A stretch of 64,000 bases of DNA, taken from Embleya scabrispora (GTDB taxonomy: Bacteria > Actinomycetota > Actinomycetes > Streptomycetales > Streptomycetaceae). The DNA is taken from contig NZ_MWQN01000002.1 in NCBI RefSeq assembly GCF_002024165.1, positions 992,001 through 1,056,000 on the forward strand, in the 5' to 3' direction. A model generated the notes under the pieces. It saw only the letters and a list, made by a program, of their open reading frames with translations, did not search any database and was not told where the DNA came from. Shown piece after piece: positions 9,318-18,214 of the stretch (within the stretch, counting starts at the first letter, position 1; every line of letters starts with the position of its first letter). The position numbers and the translations under genes were made by a program.

Positions 9318-10231
9318 CGGGCGCTCCGCTCGGTGCTGGTGGTGCCGGTGTTGCCGTTCGGGTCGACCAGGGCCGCGCGCTCGGTGGCGGTGCGCAGTGC
9401 CCGGACGGTGAGTACGCCCGCCAGTTGGGCGCGGTATTCGGCGGTGGCGTGGATGTCGCCCTCGGGCTCCAGGCTCCCGGCGGCCAGCGTCGCCGCGTCC
9501 TGCCACACGGCGGTGTCGGCGGTACGGCCGATCAGCGCGTCGGTGAGGTCGAGCACGAGCGGGACGGGAGAGAGCGAGAGGTACGCGGCGCGGGCCGAGA
9601 CGATGCGCAGGTCGTCGTCGACGGTGACCGCCGCCGCGACCCCGCACATCGCGTAGTCGCCGTGCCGGCGGGCGATCTCGACGAACTCGGTGCCGGTACG
9701 GCCCGGCAGGCGGGGGAAGTAGGCGGCGACGGCGAGTTCGCCCTCCTCGATGGACGCCTCCAGCGGGCCGACGAAGAAGTCCTCGGCGGCCACCGTGCGG
9801 GTTCCGCCCTTGCGGGCCAGCGTCATCGAGCCGCCGAGCAGGGCGAGTACGGCGGTCATCTCGCCGGAGGGGTCGGCGTGCGCGAGGCTGCCCACGGTGG
9901 TGCCGCGGTTGCGGATGACCGGGTGGGCGACCAGGCGCAGGCCCTGGCGCAGCAGTGGGACCACCGCGTGTGCGGCCTCGTCCGCCTCGACCTCGGCGTG
10001 CCGGGCGAGCGCGCCCACCGCGACGCCGCCGGGGTCGGTGCGGACGTAGGCCAACTCGCCGAGCCCGTTGATGTCCACCAGGTGGGCCGGGGCGGCGAGT
10101 CTCATGTTGAGCATCGGGATCAGGCTTTGGCCGCCGGCGAGGACCTTTCCGTCGTGGCCGACCTCGGCGAGGGCGTCGAGGGCCTCGGCCAGGTCGGTCG
10201 GTGCGTGATATCGGAATGCCGGCGGCTTCAC
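9314..10231 (-). CDS. coxM: Molybdenum hydroxylase FAD-binding subunit
   Basis: A 305-residue flavoprotein subunit of the CO dehydrogenase medium-chain family. It begins KPPAFRYHAPTDLAEAL and has the FAD pyrophosphate loop AGGQSLIPMLNMRLA (about 32-46) and the second motif TTVGSLAHADPSGEM. The GTG start at 10231 has GGAGG nine to ten bases upstream; longer readings have no ribosome site. It is the first of the three coupled subunit genes and lies 46 bases after the permease. Confidence 0.93.
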   Translation of the reverse strand: MKPPAFRYHAPTDLAEALDALAEVGHDGKVLAGGQSLIPMLNMRLAAPAHLVDINGLGELAYVRTDPGGVAVGALARHAEVEADEAAHAVVPLLRQGLRLVAHPVIRNRGTTVGSLAHADPSGEMTAVLALLGGSMTLARKGGTRTVAAEDFFVGPLEASIEEGELAVAAYFPRLPGRTGTEFVEIARRHGDYAMCGVAAAVTVDDDLRIVSARAAYLSLSPVPLVLDLTDALIGRTADTAVWQDAATLAAGSLEPEGDIHATAEYRAQLAGVLTVRALRTATERAALVDPNGNTGTTSTERSAR

Positions 10232-10277
10232 GTGTCGTCCCCTCCAGGTGGTGCGTGCGGTGGTGCGGGTGGGTGGG

Positions 10278-11740
10278 TCAGCTTTGCGGCGGCGGGGGCG
10301 CGGCACTGCTGCCGGCCAACGGCTTGCCGCCGGGCGGGTGTTCCCCCACGGTGCCCAGGGACAGCGCGGTGCCGCCCTCGAGTTCGACGTCGGCGGGGGC
10401 CTTGGGGTCGCGCATGTGCGCGGGGGCCAGGGCGTGCAGGGCGTGGTAGACCACCAGGGTGACGATGGTGCCGAGCGCGATGCCCTCGATGACGAAGTCG
10501 TCGTTGAACTTGATCGCGACGCCGCCGATGCCGATGACCACGCCGGCCGCGACCGGGACGAGGTTGATCGGGTTGGCGAAGTCGACCTTGTTCTCGATCC
10601 AGATCTTGGCGCCGAGCAGGCCGATCATGCCGTAGAGCACGACGGTGATGCCGCCGAGCACGCCGCCGGGGGTGGCCGCGATCAGCGCGCCGAACTTCGG
10701 ACACAGACCGAACAGCACGGCGACGACGGCGGCCACGTAGTAGGCGGCCGTGGAGTAGACCCGGGTGGCGGCCATCACGCCGATGTTCTCGGCGTAGGTG
10801 GTGGTCGGCGAACCGCCCACGGCGCTGGCCATCATGGTGCCGACACCGTCGGCGGTGATCGCCTTGCCCAGGCTGCCGTCCAGGTCGGCGCCGGTCATCT
10901 CGGAGACCGCCTTGACGTGGCCGGCGTTCTCCGCGATCAGCGCGATCACCGCGGGCAGCGCGACCAGGATCGCCGAGGTCTTGAAGTCCGGGGCGTGCGT
11001 GGAGGGGAAGCCGAACCAGTCGGCCGAGGTGACGCCGGAGAAGTCGACCCGGTCGTGGGCGAACTCCTTGCCGTCGTGCTGTCCGGGCTGGATCGAGGTG
11101 ATCTGCCCGAACCCCTTGTCGAACAACCACGACAGCGCGTAGCCGAAGACGAGCCCGAGGAAGATCGCGATGCGCGACCAGAAGCCGCGCAGCAGCACGG
11201 TCATCGCGATCACCGCGGTCATCGTCAGGATCGCGATCCACTGGTCCTGCGGCCAGTACGTCTTGGCCACCACGGGGCCAGGTTGAAGCCGATCAGCAAC
11301 ACCACGGCGCCGGTGACCACCGGCGGCAGCGCCTTGTTCACCATGTCGGCGCCGAGCAGGTGGATCAGCACGCCCGCGAGCGCCAGTACGGCGCCGGCGA
11401 CCAGGATCGCGCCGGTGACCGTCGCGCTGGAGCCGCCGGAGGCGCGGATCGTGGTGACCGCGCCGACGAACGCGGCGCTGGTGCCCAGGTAGCTGGGGAT
11501 CTTCCCCTGCACGACGAGCAGGAAGACCACGGTGGCCAGACCCGACATCATGATCGCCAGGTTCGGGTCCAAGCCCATGATCACCGGGAAGACGAATGTC
11601 GCGCCGAACATCGCGACGATGTGCTGTGCTCCCAGACCGATGGTCCGACCCCACGAGAGCCGTTCGTCGGGGCGTACGACCTCACCCGGAGGTGGGGTGC
11701 TGCCGTCCCCGTAGAGCTTCCATCCCAAGCCGAGTGCCAT
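10278..11740 (-). pseudogene. NCS2 uracil/xanthine permease, frameshifted
   Basis: The two reading frames together give a complete nucleobase:cation symporter-2 protein of about 487 residues. The N-terminal part (start 11740) runs through PPVVTGAVVLLIGFNLAP, then the frame is lost; it resumes in the next frame at VVAKTYWPQDQW and continues to 10278, including AENAGHVKAVSEMTG and GGSPTTTYAENIGV. One base is missing in the C4 run at 11274-11277 (minus strand); a fifth C restores NLAPVVA exactly. The family imports xanthine, urate or uracil. It heads the hydroxylase operon. This is either a recent inactivating indel or a homopolymer sequencing error; everything else in the gene is intact. Confidence 0.88.
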
Positions 11741-11999
11741 GTTCAGCCGCCTTCCAGGCGTAGGGGGGTGCGAGGGCGATTCGTTGTCGCACGACCCGGC
11801 ACGGTGAGCGCGATCCGGTGGAGTCCGCCGGTCTCGCCACGAGGTTGGGGGAAGGTTATGGACGGGTCCGTTCCCGGGGCTTGGGTGATAGGTGACAGAG
11901 CTCGCCGGGTGGTGTTGTGGAATTCACCCAAGGTTTGTTGCCGTCGCGTGTCGGCGTATGGATGAACGACCAAGGCTCTCTCCGTACGTGCGCGCCGCG

Positions 12000-13745
12000 C
12001 TACAGCCCGCGCATGCGGCGCACCTGAAGCGCCAGCATGATGTTGAGCCGTAGATGCGAGTCGGTGGTGAACGCGCCGAGCAGTCGTTCCAGCTTGCCGA
12101 TCCGATAGCGCAGCGTGTTGTAGTGGAAATGCAGGATCCGGGCCGTCTCGGCCACGTTCAGGTTGGTGTCGAGAAGCACCTCCAGGGTGGTGCGCAGATC
12201 GGTGGTCTCCTCGTCCTCGCGACTCGCGAGTTCGCCGAGGGTCTCCCGCATGAAGCTGGTCAATTCGGCGGAGTCGGGGACCAGGCTGAGCAGCCGGTAC
12301 ACGCCCAGGCTGTCGAAGTCGGCGATGCCGCCCGGGCCGTGCATCTGGCGGCCCACCTTGGCCGCGCGGCGGGCCTGTTCGTACGCCTCGGGGAGCAGCG
12401 CCGGATCGGTGACCACGCGGCTGACCCCGGTGGAGAACGACCGGCGTCCGCCGCCGCCGTCGCCGGAGACCTGGGTGACCATCTGGCGGACCGTCTCGCC
12501 GGGCGCGGTGCGCTGGGAGGCGCCCATCACGACCACCACCTCCTGGCTGTAGCCGACCACCGCCGCGCGCGCGTCGCGTTCGCGCACGACCATGCCCCAG
12601 GCGGTGGCGAACCGCTCGTGGGCGGGCCGTAGATCGTCGGAGTCGGGGTCGGGGCTCTCGCCCGGCTCCAGCTGGGCGACCACCACGATCAGCGGGCGGT
12701 CGATGGCCCAGCCGAGCGAGGCGCAGTGCCGCACGGTATGCGCGGGATCGCCCGCCCGCCCGGCCAGCAGGTCGCGCATGAAGTCGCCCTGGTACTTGCT
12801 CTCCACGGCGGCGACCGCGAGGTCCTTGGTGATCACGAGGGCGGCGGTGGCCGCGGCCCGTTCCAGCACCTGGATGTCGCTCTCGTCCAGGGTACGACCG
12901 GCGGAGATCAGGACCACCCGACCATGGTCGAGCGCGCCGGCCAGGATCGGGACGAGCGCCACGCCGGTACCGGGATCCTCCAGGGCGCCGGCGCCGTGCT
13001 TGAAGCGCTCGACGCGGAAGCGGCCGGAGGCGTCGAACAGCGCGCGGCGCGTGGCGGGGGCGGCCTGCCGCGCCGCCTCGTCCTCGTTCCGGGAGTCGGA
13101 GGACGCCAGGAGTCGGCCGTCGGGCGTGGTGACCATGACGGTGCCGCCGAGCAGGCGGCTGAGCTCGTCGGTGATCGCTTCGAGGGCGCCGCCGGCGAGT
13201 ACGACGCTGACCAGCGCGCGGTGCGCCTCCTCGGAGCGGGCCAGTACCGCGGCCTGCCGGTTGAGGATGTCGGTGAGCACCTGGTTCAGGATGTCGTCGA
13301 AGGCGACGTCGTCGGGCAGCCGGATGATCGGCAGGCCGACCCGGTCGGCGGCGGCCAGCATGTCGGCGGGCAGCTCGTCCAGGTAGCGGCCGAGCTTGAT
13401 GCCGACCGCGGCCAGCCGGCGCGATTCGAGCGCGGTGACCAGGTCGCACAGCGACTGCGGGGTCTCGCGCAGGGGGTAACCGGTGGTCAGGAGGAGTTCG
13501 TGCGGCTTGGTCCACGGCAGGATGTCCGGGACCTCCATCACGTTGAGTCGCTGCACGACGCGGTCCAGGCCGCGCTCGCCGGCCATCAGTTCGGCGCCCG
13601 ACAGGCTGGAGAGGCTGAGCACGTCGCGGACCGGGACGCCGCGAACGAGCGTGCCGGTACTCGCGGTTCGCACCCCGCCGGGGCCTCCGCCAGGGCTTGG
13701 CAGATTACGCGAATTAAGTGCGCCAAGGTTGGCAACTTGCTCCAT
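12000..13745 (-). CDS. pucR: PucR family transcriptional regulator
   Basis: A 581-residue regulator: PucR N-terminal sensory domain (about 35-165), a CdaR GGDEF-like middle (about 300-430) and a C-terminal PucR helix-turn-helix (NVAETARILHFHYNTLRYRI, about 525-545). PucR controls purine catabolism in Bacillus, and this copy sits between the permease/hydroxylase operon (same strand, 259 bases downstream) and the divergent allHFG genes, so it probably senses an intermediate of this pathway and controls both sides. The start ATG lies close to a palindrome in the shared promoter region, which would permit autoregulation. Confidence 0.9.
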   Translation of the reverse strand: MEQVANLGALNSRNLPSPGGGPGGVRTASTGTLVRGVPVRDVLSLSSLSGAELMAGERGLDRVVQRLNVMEVPDILPWTKPHELLLTTGYPLRETPQSLCDLVTALESRRLAAVGIKLGRYLDELPADMLAAADRVGLPIIRLPDDVAFDDILNQVLTDILNRQAAVLARSEEAHRALVSVVLAGGALEAITDELSRLLGGTVMVTTPDGRLLASSDSRNEDEAARQAAPATRRALFDASGRFRVERFKHGAGALEDPGTGVALVPILAGALDHGRVVLISAGRTLDESDIQVLERAAATAALVITKDLAVAAVESKYQGDFMRDLLAGRAGDPAHTVRHCASLGWAIDRPLIVVVAQLEPGESPDPDSDDLRPAHERFATAWGMVVRERDARAAVVGYSQEVVVVMGASQRTAPGETVRQMVTQVSGDGGGGRRSFSTGVSRVVTDPALLPEAYEQARRAAKVGRQMHGPGGIADFDSLGVYRLLSLVPDSAELTSFMRETLGELASREDEETTDLRTTLEVLLDTNLNVAETARILHFHYNTLRYRIGKLERLLGAFTTDSHLRLNIMLALQVRRMRGL

Positions 13746-13794
13746 TCGAGGACCATAGCCATTGGATTACGTTCACAACAGACATAGAGCCGGT

Positions 13795-13808
13795 CCGATT
13801 CAAATCGG
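13795..13808. promoter_or_regulatory. Palindrome between divergent pucR and allH
   Basis: CCGATT-CA-AATCGG is a perfect 14-bp palindrome 50 bases upstream of pucR and 162 bases upstream of allH, in the most AT-rich part of the intergenic region. It is a candidate operator for PucR or another regulator; no binding evidence exists beyond position and symmetry. Confidence 0.4.
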
Positions 13809-13926
13809 TTCGGAAGTAGCGCCCCACAGGTGCACTCGTGCCTCCGGCGTCACGGGCACACCGTGTCCACGGGTGACTTCGTACCGTTTCCGACGTATAC
13901 GGGACCCACTTCGTACCGCATGACAT

Positions 13927-13956
13927 CGCACCGCACCGCACCGCACCGCATCGCAC
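13927..13956 (+). repeat. CGCAC pentamer run before the allH ribosome site
   Basis: Six consecutive five-base units (five CGCAC, one CGCAT) end two bases before the GGGAGG that serves the allH GTG start. Slippage here would change the spacing between promoter and gene but not the reading frame. Confidence 0.7.
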
Positions 13957-13970
13957 CGGGAGGCACGACC

Positions 13971-14984
13971 GTGGCAGACCGGGGAGAGGTGAACCGCGCG
14001 GCATCGGTGGGCGTGCCGGCCGCGCCCGGCGTCGTGCCGACGGTGGGCGCGGTGTCCGTGCCCGGGTCCGCGTCGACGGTGCTGCGGGCGGTGTTGGCGG
14101 GGCCCGAGCGGGCCGCTCGGGTGCTCGGGGTGTTTGCGGCCGCGGTGTACCTGGCCGATGCCGACTCCGGCGAAGTCGTGACGGTGTGTACGCATGACGC
14201 CGTGCGCCTGCCGAACGCCGTCGTGCTGGCCGCGCGGACGGAGCGGTCGCCGTTTCCGGCCCTGGCCGGTTCCACCGACGCGCGCATCGGCGGTGGTGCG
14301 GTCCGCCTCGGGCCGCTGCGGGTGGACGTGGTGCGGTGGTGGACGCCGCCGCGGCCGCCCGCCCCCGGTGACGTGCGTACCCGCGCCCACGGCGCGACGA
14401 CCCTGCGCGCCGCGCTGGACACCGCCGCCACCGGGCTGCCCGCCGGTGCCCGCGCCGATCCGGCCGAGCTGAGCCGGTACGCGTACACCGACCCCGAGCG
14501 GGCCGCCGGCGCCGCGCTGCGCCTGATCGGGCTCGGCCCGGGGTTGACCCCCAGCGGTGACGACGTGCTCTGCGGATTCCTGCTCGCGCTGCGCCACCTC
14601 GACCCCAGAGCGGCCGGCGCCAGGCACGCGCACACCCTCGGCGCCCGCGTCGCCGCACACGCCCCGGGCCGCACCACCGACCTGTCCGCCGCGCTGCTCG
14701 GCCACGCCGCCCGCGGCGACGGCTGTACGCAACTGATCGACCTGATCGGCGCGATGGGCCGGGATACCGGCGTACTTCCGTGCCTGCGACGTCTGCTGAC
14801 GGTGGGTCACACCTCCGGCGCGGACCTCGCCCTCGGCGTGCTCGCCGGCGCCGAGGCGATGTGCACGGGCGCCGCGCCGGCCGAACTCCCGTACCGGAAA
14901 CTCCCGCAGTCTCCCGTATTCGAACTCCCGTACCCGAAACTCCCGTACCCCGAAGGAAGGAGCGCCCGTGAGCAGCGCGCTTGA
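13971..14984 (+). CDS. allH: DUF2877 protein, AllH-like oxamate carbamoyltransferase subunit
   Basis: A 337-residue DUF2877 protein with the family signature GLGPGLTPSGDDVLCGFLLA (about residues 186-205). DUF2877 (YlbF/AllH) works with FdrA/AllF and YlbE/AllG as an oxamate carbamoyltransferase in the E. coli allantoin pathway, converting oxalurate plus phosphate to oxamate and carbamoyl phosphate. The GTG at 13971 has GGGAGG seven bases upstream; an ATG at 13830 would add 47 low-complexity residues. The C-terminus ends in a repetitive Pro/Tyr tail (LPYRK, LPYPK units) not expected in the family. It overlaps allF by 17 bases. Confidence 0.84.
   Translation: MADRGEVNRAASVGVPAAPGVVPTVGAVSVPGSASTVLRAVLAGPERAARVLGVFAAAVYLADADSGEVVTVCTHDAVRLPNAVVLAARTERSPFPALAGSTDARIGGGAVRLGPLRVDVVRWWTPPRPPAPGDVRTRAHGATTLRAALDTAATGLPAGARADPAELSRYAYTDPERAAGAALRLIGLGPGLTPSGDDVLCGFLLALRHLDPRAAGARHAHTLGARVAAHAPGRTTDLSAALLGHAARGDGCTQLIDLIGAMGRDTGVLPCLRRLLTVGHTSGADLALGVLAGAEAMCTGAAPAELPYRKLPQSPVFELPYPKLPYPEGRSAREQRA
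14881..14953 (+). repeat. AACTCCCGTACC-type short direct repeats in the 3' end of allH
   Basis: Five imperfect copies of ACTCCCGTAYCC/ACTCCCG..., spaced 12-24 bases, encode the tail ELPYRK, KLPQSP, ELPYPK, KLPYPE. They run up to the allF ribosome site (GGAAGGAG at 14955-14962). Confidence 0.65.
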
Positions 14985-16446
14985 GCTGCGCCGCGGAACA
15001 TACCGAGACTCGGTCAGCCTGATGCAGGTGAGCCGATCGGTATCCGCGGTGGATGGGGTGACCAAGGCGCTCGTCGCCATGGCGACGGAACTCAACGTCG
15101 GCCTCTTGGCGGGCATGGGCTTCGAAACCCCCGACGGCGCCGGACCCAACGACCTGATCGTGGCGATCCGGGCCGAGGACGAGGACGCGCTGAACCGTGC
15201 CAAGGCGGTCCTGGAGACGTCCCTGGAGCTGTCCACCGGCGGTGGCGGCGGGATCGGCTCGGCCGGCGGGGTGCCGCCGCGCACGATCCGCACCGCCGCC
15301 GCCTCCGGCGCCGACGCCACCCTCGCCCTGATCTCGGTCCCCGGACCGCACGCCTTCGCCGAGGCCGTCGACGCCCTGGAGGCCGGCCTGGACGTGCTGA
15401 TCTTCAGCGACAACGTGCCGGTCGAGCAGGAGATCCGGCTCAAGGACATGGGCCGCGAGCGCGGCCTGCTCGTGATGGGCCCGGACTGCGGCACCGCGCT
15501 GGTCGGCGGCGTCGGCCTGGGCTTCGCCAACACCGTGCGCGGCGGCCCGATCGGCATCGTGGCCGCCTCCGGCACCGGCTCGCAGGAACTCATGTGCCTG
15601 CTGCACGCGGCCGGCAGCGGGGTCAGCCACTGCCTCGGCGTGGGCGGGCGCGACCTGAGCGAGGCCGTCGGCGCCCGCTCCACGCTCCAGGCGCTGGCCA
15701 TGCTGGACGCCGACCCGAACACCGAGCTGATCGTGGTGGTGTCCAAGCCGCCCGCCGACGCGGTGGCCGCCGAGGTCGAGCGTTATGCCGCGACCCTGGG
15801 CACGCCGGTGCAGTTGGCCTTCCTCGGGCAGGGCCGGGACGACCTGACGGCCGCCGCCACCAAGGCGCTCGCCGCGATCGGCCACGCCGGCGTCGAGGAC
15901 CGGGTGTGGCTGCCCGAGTCGCCGCGCACGCCGCGTACCGGCGCGCTGCGCGGGCTGTTCTGCGGCGGCACGTTGTGCGACGAGGCGATGATCATCGCCG
16001 CCGACCGGCTCGGAACGGTCGCGTCCAACATCCCGCTGCGGCCCGAGTGGGCGCTGCCGGCCGATCTGCGTGCGGCCGGCCACCTGATGATCGACTTCGG
16101 CGACGACGGCCTGACCGCGGGTCGCCCGCACCCGATGATCGACCCGAGCCTGCGCCTGGAACGCCTCGCCGAGGAACTGGCCGACCCGACCGCCGCGGTA
16201 CTGCTCCTGGACGTCGTACTCGGCCACGGCGCCCACGCCGACCCGGCCGCCGACCTGGCCGCGGTGTTGCGCACGGCCGGCCCCGACGCGCCCGTCGTAC
16301 TGATCTCGCTGTGCGGAACCGACCTGGATCCGCAGGACCTGGAGGCCCAGGCCCGCACGCTGGCCGACGCCGGAGCCGAGGTCCACCTGTCCAATGCCGA
16401 GGCCGCCCGGCGCGCCGTGGCGATCGTAGAAGGGCTCGACGCGTGA
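14968..16446 (+). CDS. allF: FdrA family protein, AllF-like oxamate carbamoyltransferase subunit
   Basis: A 492-residue protein related to succinyl-CoA synthetase alpha subunits: two Rossmann-like halves with IGIVAASGTGSQELMCLLH and GVGGRDLSEAVGA in the middle, and MGPDCGTAL near residue 170. FdrA/AllF is one of the three subunits of oxamate carbamoyltransferase. The GTG at 14968 has GGAAGGAG five bases upstream and lies inside the end of allH; its stop overlaps the allG start (GTGA). The three genes are therefore translationally coupled, as expected for subunits of one enzyme. Confidence 0.88.
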   Translation: MSSALELRRGTYRDSVSLMQVSRSVSAVDGVTKALVAMATELNVGLLAGMGFETPDGAGPNDLIVAIRAEDEDALNRAKAVLETSLELSTGGGGGIGSAGGVPPRTIRTAAASGADATLALISVPGPHAFAEAVDALEAGLDVLIFSDNVPVEQEIRLKDMGRERGLLVMGPDCGTALVGGVGLGFANTVRGGPIGIVAASGTGSQELMCLLHAAGSGVSHCLGVGGRDLSEAVGARSTLQALAMLDADPNTELIVVVSKPPADAVAAEVERYAATLGTPVQLAFLGQGRDDLTAAATKALAAIGHAGVEDRVWLPESPRTPRTGALRGLFCGGTLCDEAMIIAADRLGTVASNIPLRPEWALPADLRAAGHLMIDFGDDGLTAGRPHPMIDPSLRLERLAEELADPTAAVLLLDVVLGHGAHADPAADLAAVLRTAGPDAPVVLISLCGTDLDPQDLEAQARTLADAGAEVHLSNAEAARRAVAIVEGLDA

Positions 16447-17852
16447 GCGCTCCCAACCGTCTTCTCACCCAGGACCCGTCGGTGGTCGCGGTCGGCGCCG
16501 AACTGCTCGCCGACGCGCTGGCCGCGCAGGCCGTTCCGGTCACGGCGGTCGACTGGCGTCCGCCGCTGCCCGGCACCTCCGACGCGCTGGCCCGCGTGCT
16601 CGCGGACGCGCGCCGCGACGCGGCCAACAAGGTCGCGATCGAGCGGGTGTTGGCGTCGACACCGCACCTGGTCGACGTCAAGCCGGCGAGCGAGGCACTG
16701 GGCCTGACGGCGGGTCAGTTCCGGCACGCGGGGCCGCCGATCGACTGGGCGCGGGCGTCCGGGCCGATGCGTGGCGCGCTGATCGGCGCGGTGCTCTTCG
16801 AGGGCCTGGCCGACACCCCGGAGGCCGCCGAGAAGTTCCTCGCCGAGGGGCACGCCGAGCTGGACTCCTGTCACCACCACCACGCGGTGGGGCCGATGGC
16901 GGGCGTGGTCAGCCCGTCGATGTGGATGTTCGAGCTGGAGGACACCACGCACGGCACCCGCGCCTGGTGCTCGCTCAACGAGGGCCTGGGCAAGGTGCTG
17001 CGCTACGGCGCGTACGGGCCCGAGGTGATCGAGCGGTTGCAGTGGATGTCGGCGGTGCTCGGCCCGCTGCTGCGCACCGCGGTACGCGCCGGCGAGCCGA
17101 TCGACATCCGCGCGATCATCGCGCAGATGCTCCAGATGGGCGACGAGGGCCACAACCGCAACCGCGCGGGCACGCTCATGCTGCTGCGCGAACTGCTGCC
17201 CAGCATGGTCGACAGCGGCGCGCCGACGTCGGACATCGCCGAGGCGGCCCGCTTCGTCGGCGGCAACGACCACTTCTTCCTGAACCTGGACATGCCGGCG
17301 TGCAAGCTGGCCATGGACGCGGGCCGGGACGTCCCCGGCTCCTCGCTCGTGGTGGCGATGGCCCGCAACGGCACCGACTTCGGCATCCAGGTCTCCGGCA
17401 CCGGCGACCGCTGGTACACCGGCCCGGCCGAGGTGCCGGACGGCCTGTACCTGGGCGCCTACGGCCCCGACGACGCCAACCCGGACATCGGCGACTCGGC
17501 GATCACCGAGACGGCCGGCATCGGCGGCTTCGCGATGGCGGCGGCACCGGCGATCGTGCGCTTCATCGGCGGCGAGGTCGACGACGCACTCGCCGCGACG
17601 CGGCGGATGTACGAGATCACGCTGGCGGAGAACCCGGCCTACCAGATCCCGGTCCTCGACTTCCGAGGCACCCCCACCGGCATCGACGTCACCAAGGTCG
17701 TGCGGACGGGCATCCTCCCGCAGATCAACACCGGCATCGCCGGCAAGGTGGCCGGCACCGGCCAGGTAGGCGCCGGCCTGGTCACCCCTCCGGCAGCCTG
17801 CTTCACCGCAGCCATCGAAGCCTTGGCAGCGTCGGCCCCACCGTCGGCCTGA
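16443..17852 (+). CDS. allG: DUF1116 protein, AllG-like oxamate carbamoyltransferase subunit
   Basis: A 469-residue DUF1116 (YlbE/AllG) protein. Conserved stretches include ELDSCHHHHAVGPMAGVVSP (about residues 140-159), a His-rich candidate active-site segment, GNDHFFLNLDM and AMARNGTDFGIQVSG. The GTG at 16443 overlaps the allF stop; longer in-frame upstream reading is out of register with conserved sequence and overlaps allF. A strong terminator follows 8 bases after the stop, so allHFG is a three-gene unit. The carbamate kinase (allK) and ureidoglycolate enzymes that complete the E. coli pathway are not in this window. Confidence 0.88.
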   Translation: MSAPNRLLTQDPSVVAVGAELLADALAAQAVPVTAVDWRPPLPGTSDALARVLADARRDAANKVAIERVLASTPHLVDVKPASEALGLTAGQFRHAGPPIDWARASGPMRGALIGAVLFEGLADTPEAAEKFLAEGHAELDSCHHHHAVGPMAGVVSPSMWMFELEDTTHGTRAWCSLNEGLGKVLRYGAYGPEVIERLQWMSAVLGPLLRTAVRAGEPIDIRAIIAQMLQMGDEGHNRNRAGTLMLLRELLPSMVDSGAPTSDIAEAARFVGGNDHFFLNLDMPACKLAMDAGRDVPGSSLVVAMARNGTDFGIQVSGTGDRWYTGPAEVPDGLYLGAYGPDDANPDIGDSAITETAGIGGFAMAAAPAIVRFIGGEVDDALAATRRMYEITLAENPAYQIPVLDFRGTPTGIDVTKVVRTGILPQINTGIAGKVAGTGQVGAGLVTPPAACFTAAIEALAASAPPSA

Positions 17853-17860
17853 CCGAGTCG

Positions 17861-17900
17861 AAGGGGCCCGCAGCGCGAACTCCCGCGCACGGGCCCCTTT
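17861..17900 (+). terminator. Rho-independent terminator of allHFG
   Basis: AAGGGGCCCG (17861-17870) pairs perfectly with CGGGCCCCTT (17890-17899), with additional complementarity inside the loop and a short T run at the end. It lies 8 bases after the allG stop. Confidence 0.88.
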
Positions 17901-18214
17901 CCGCACGCGCCTTCGCCGAACCGGTCGGAAACGCCGGTCTGGAGACCGGAGCTGCCCAGCGGAGGTCGAAACCGGATCCCGAGGCACCCCTGAAGCGGCT
18001 CCCATTCGAGCTGACCTGCGCTTTTCTCTCAGGCCGACGGCTGCGGCGCCCAACGTGATCCGGGTTCGCGGACCTTCGCCATCCACCCGCCCACTACATG
18101 CCCGTCCCACAACAGCGGGTCAGGCCTGCTACGCGATGCGCTTCGGATGGGGCGGCTGATCGCGCGCCGGGCGCCGCGTACGCTGTGAGTCCCGAAACGC
18201 GAGGATTCGACACC
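17901..18214. other. Intergenic region with a copy of the dispersed CGAAACCGGATC motif
   Basis: No gene is supported here. Bases 17967-17986 (CGAAACCGGATCCCGAGGCA) recur exactly, in inverted orientation, at 60471-60490 inside the spacer of the large repeat region; two more matching bases and then TGAA also follow in both places after a 2-base length difference. The 12-base core also occurs at 60391 and, inverted, at 60634. Confidence 0.7.
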
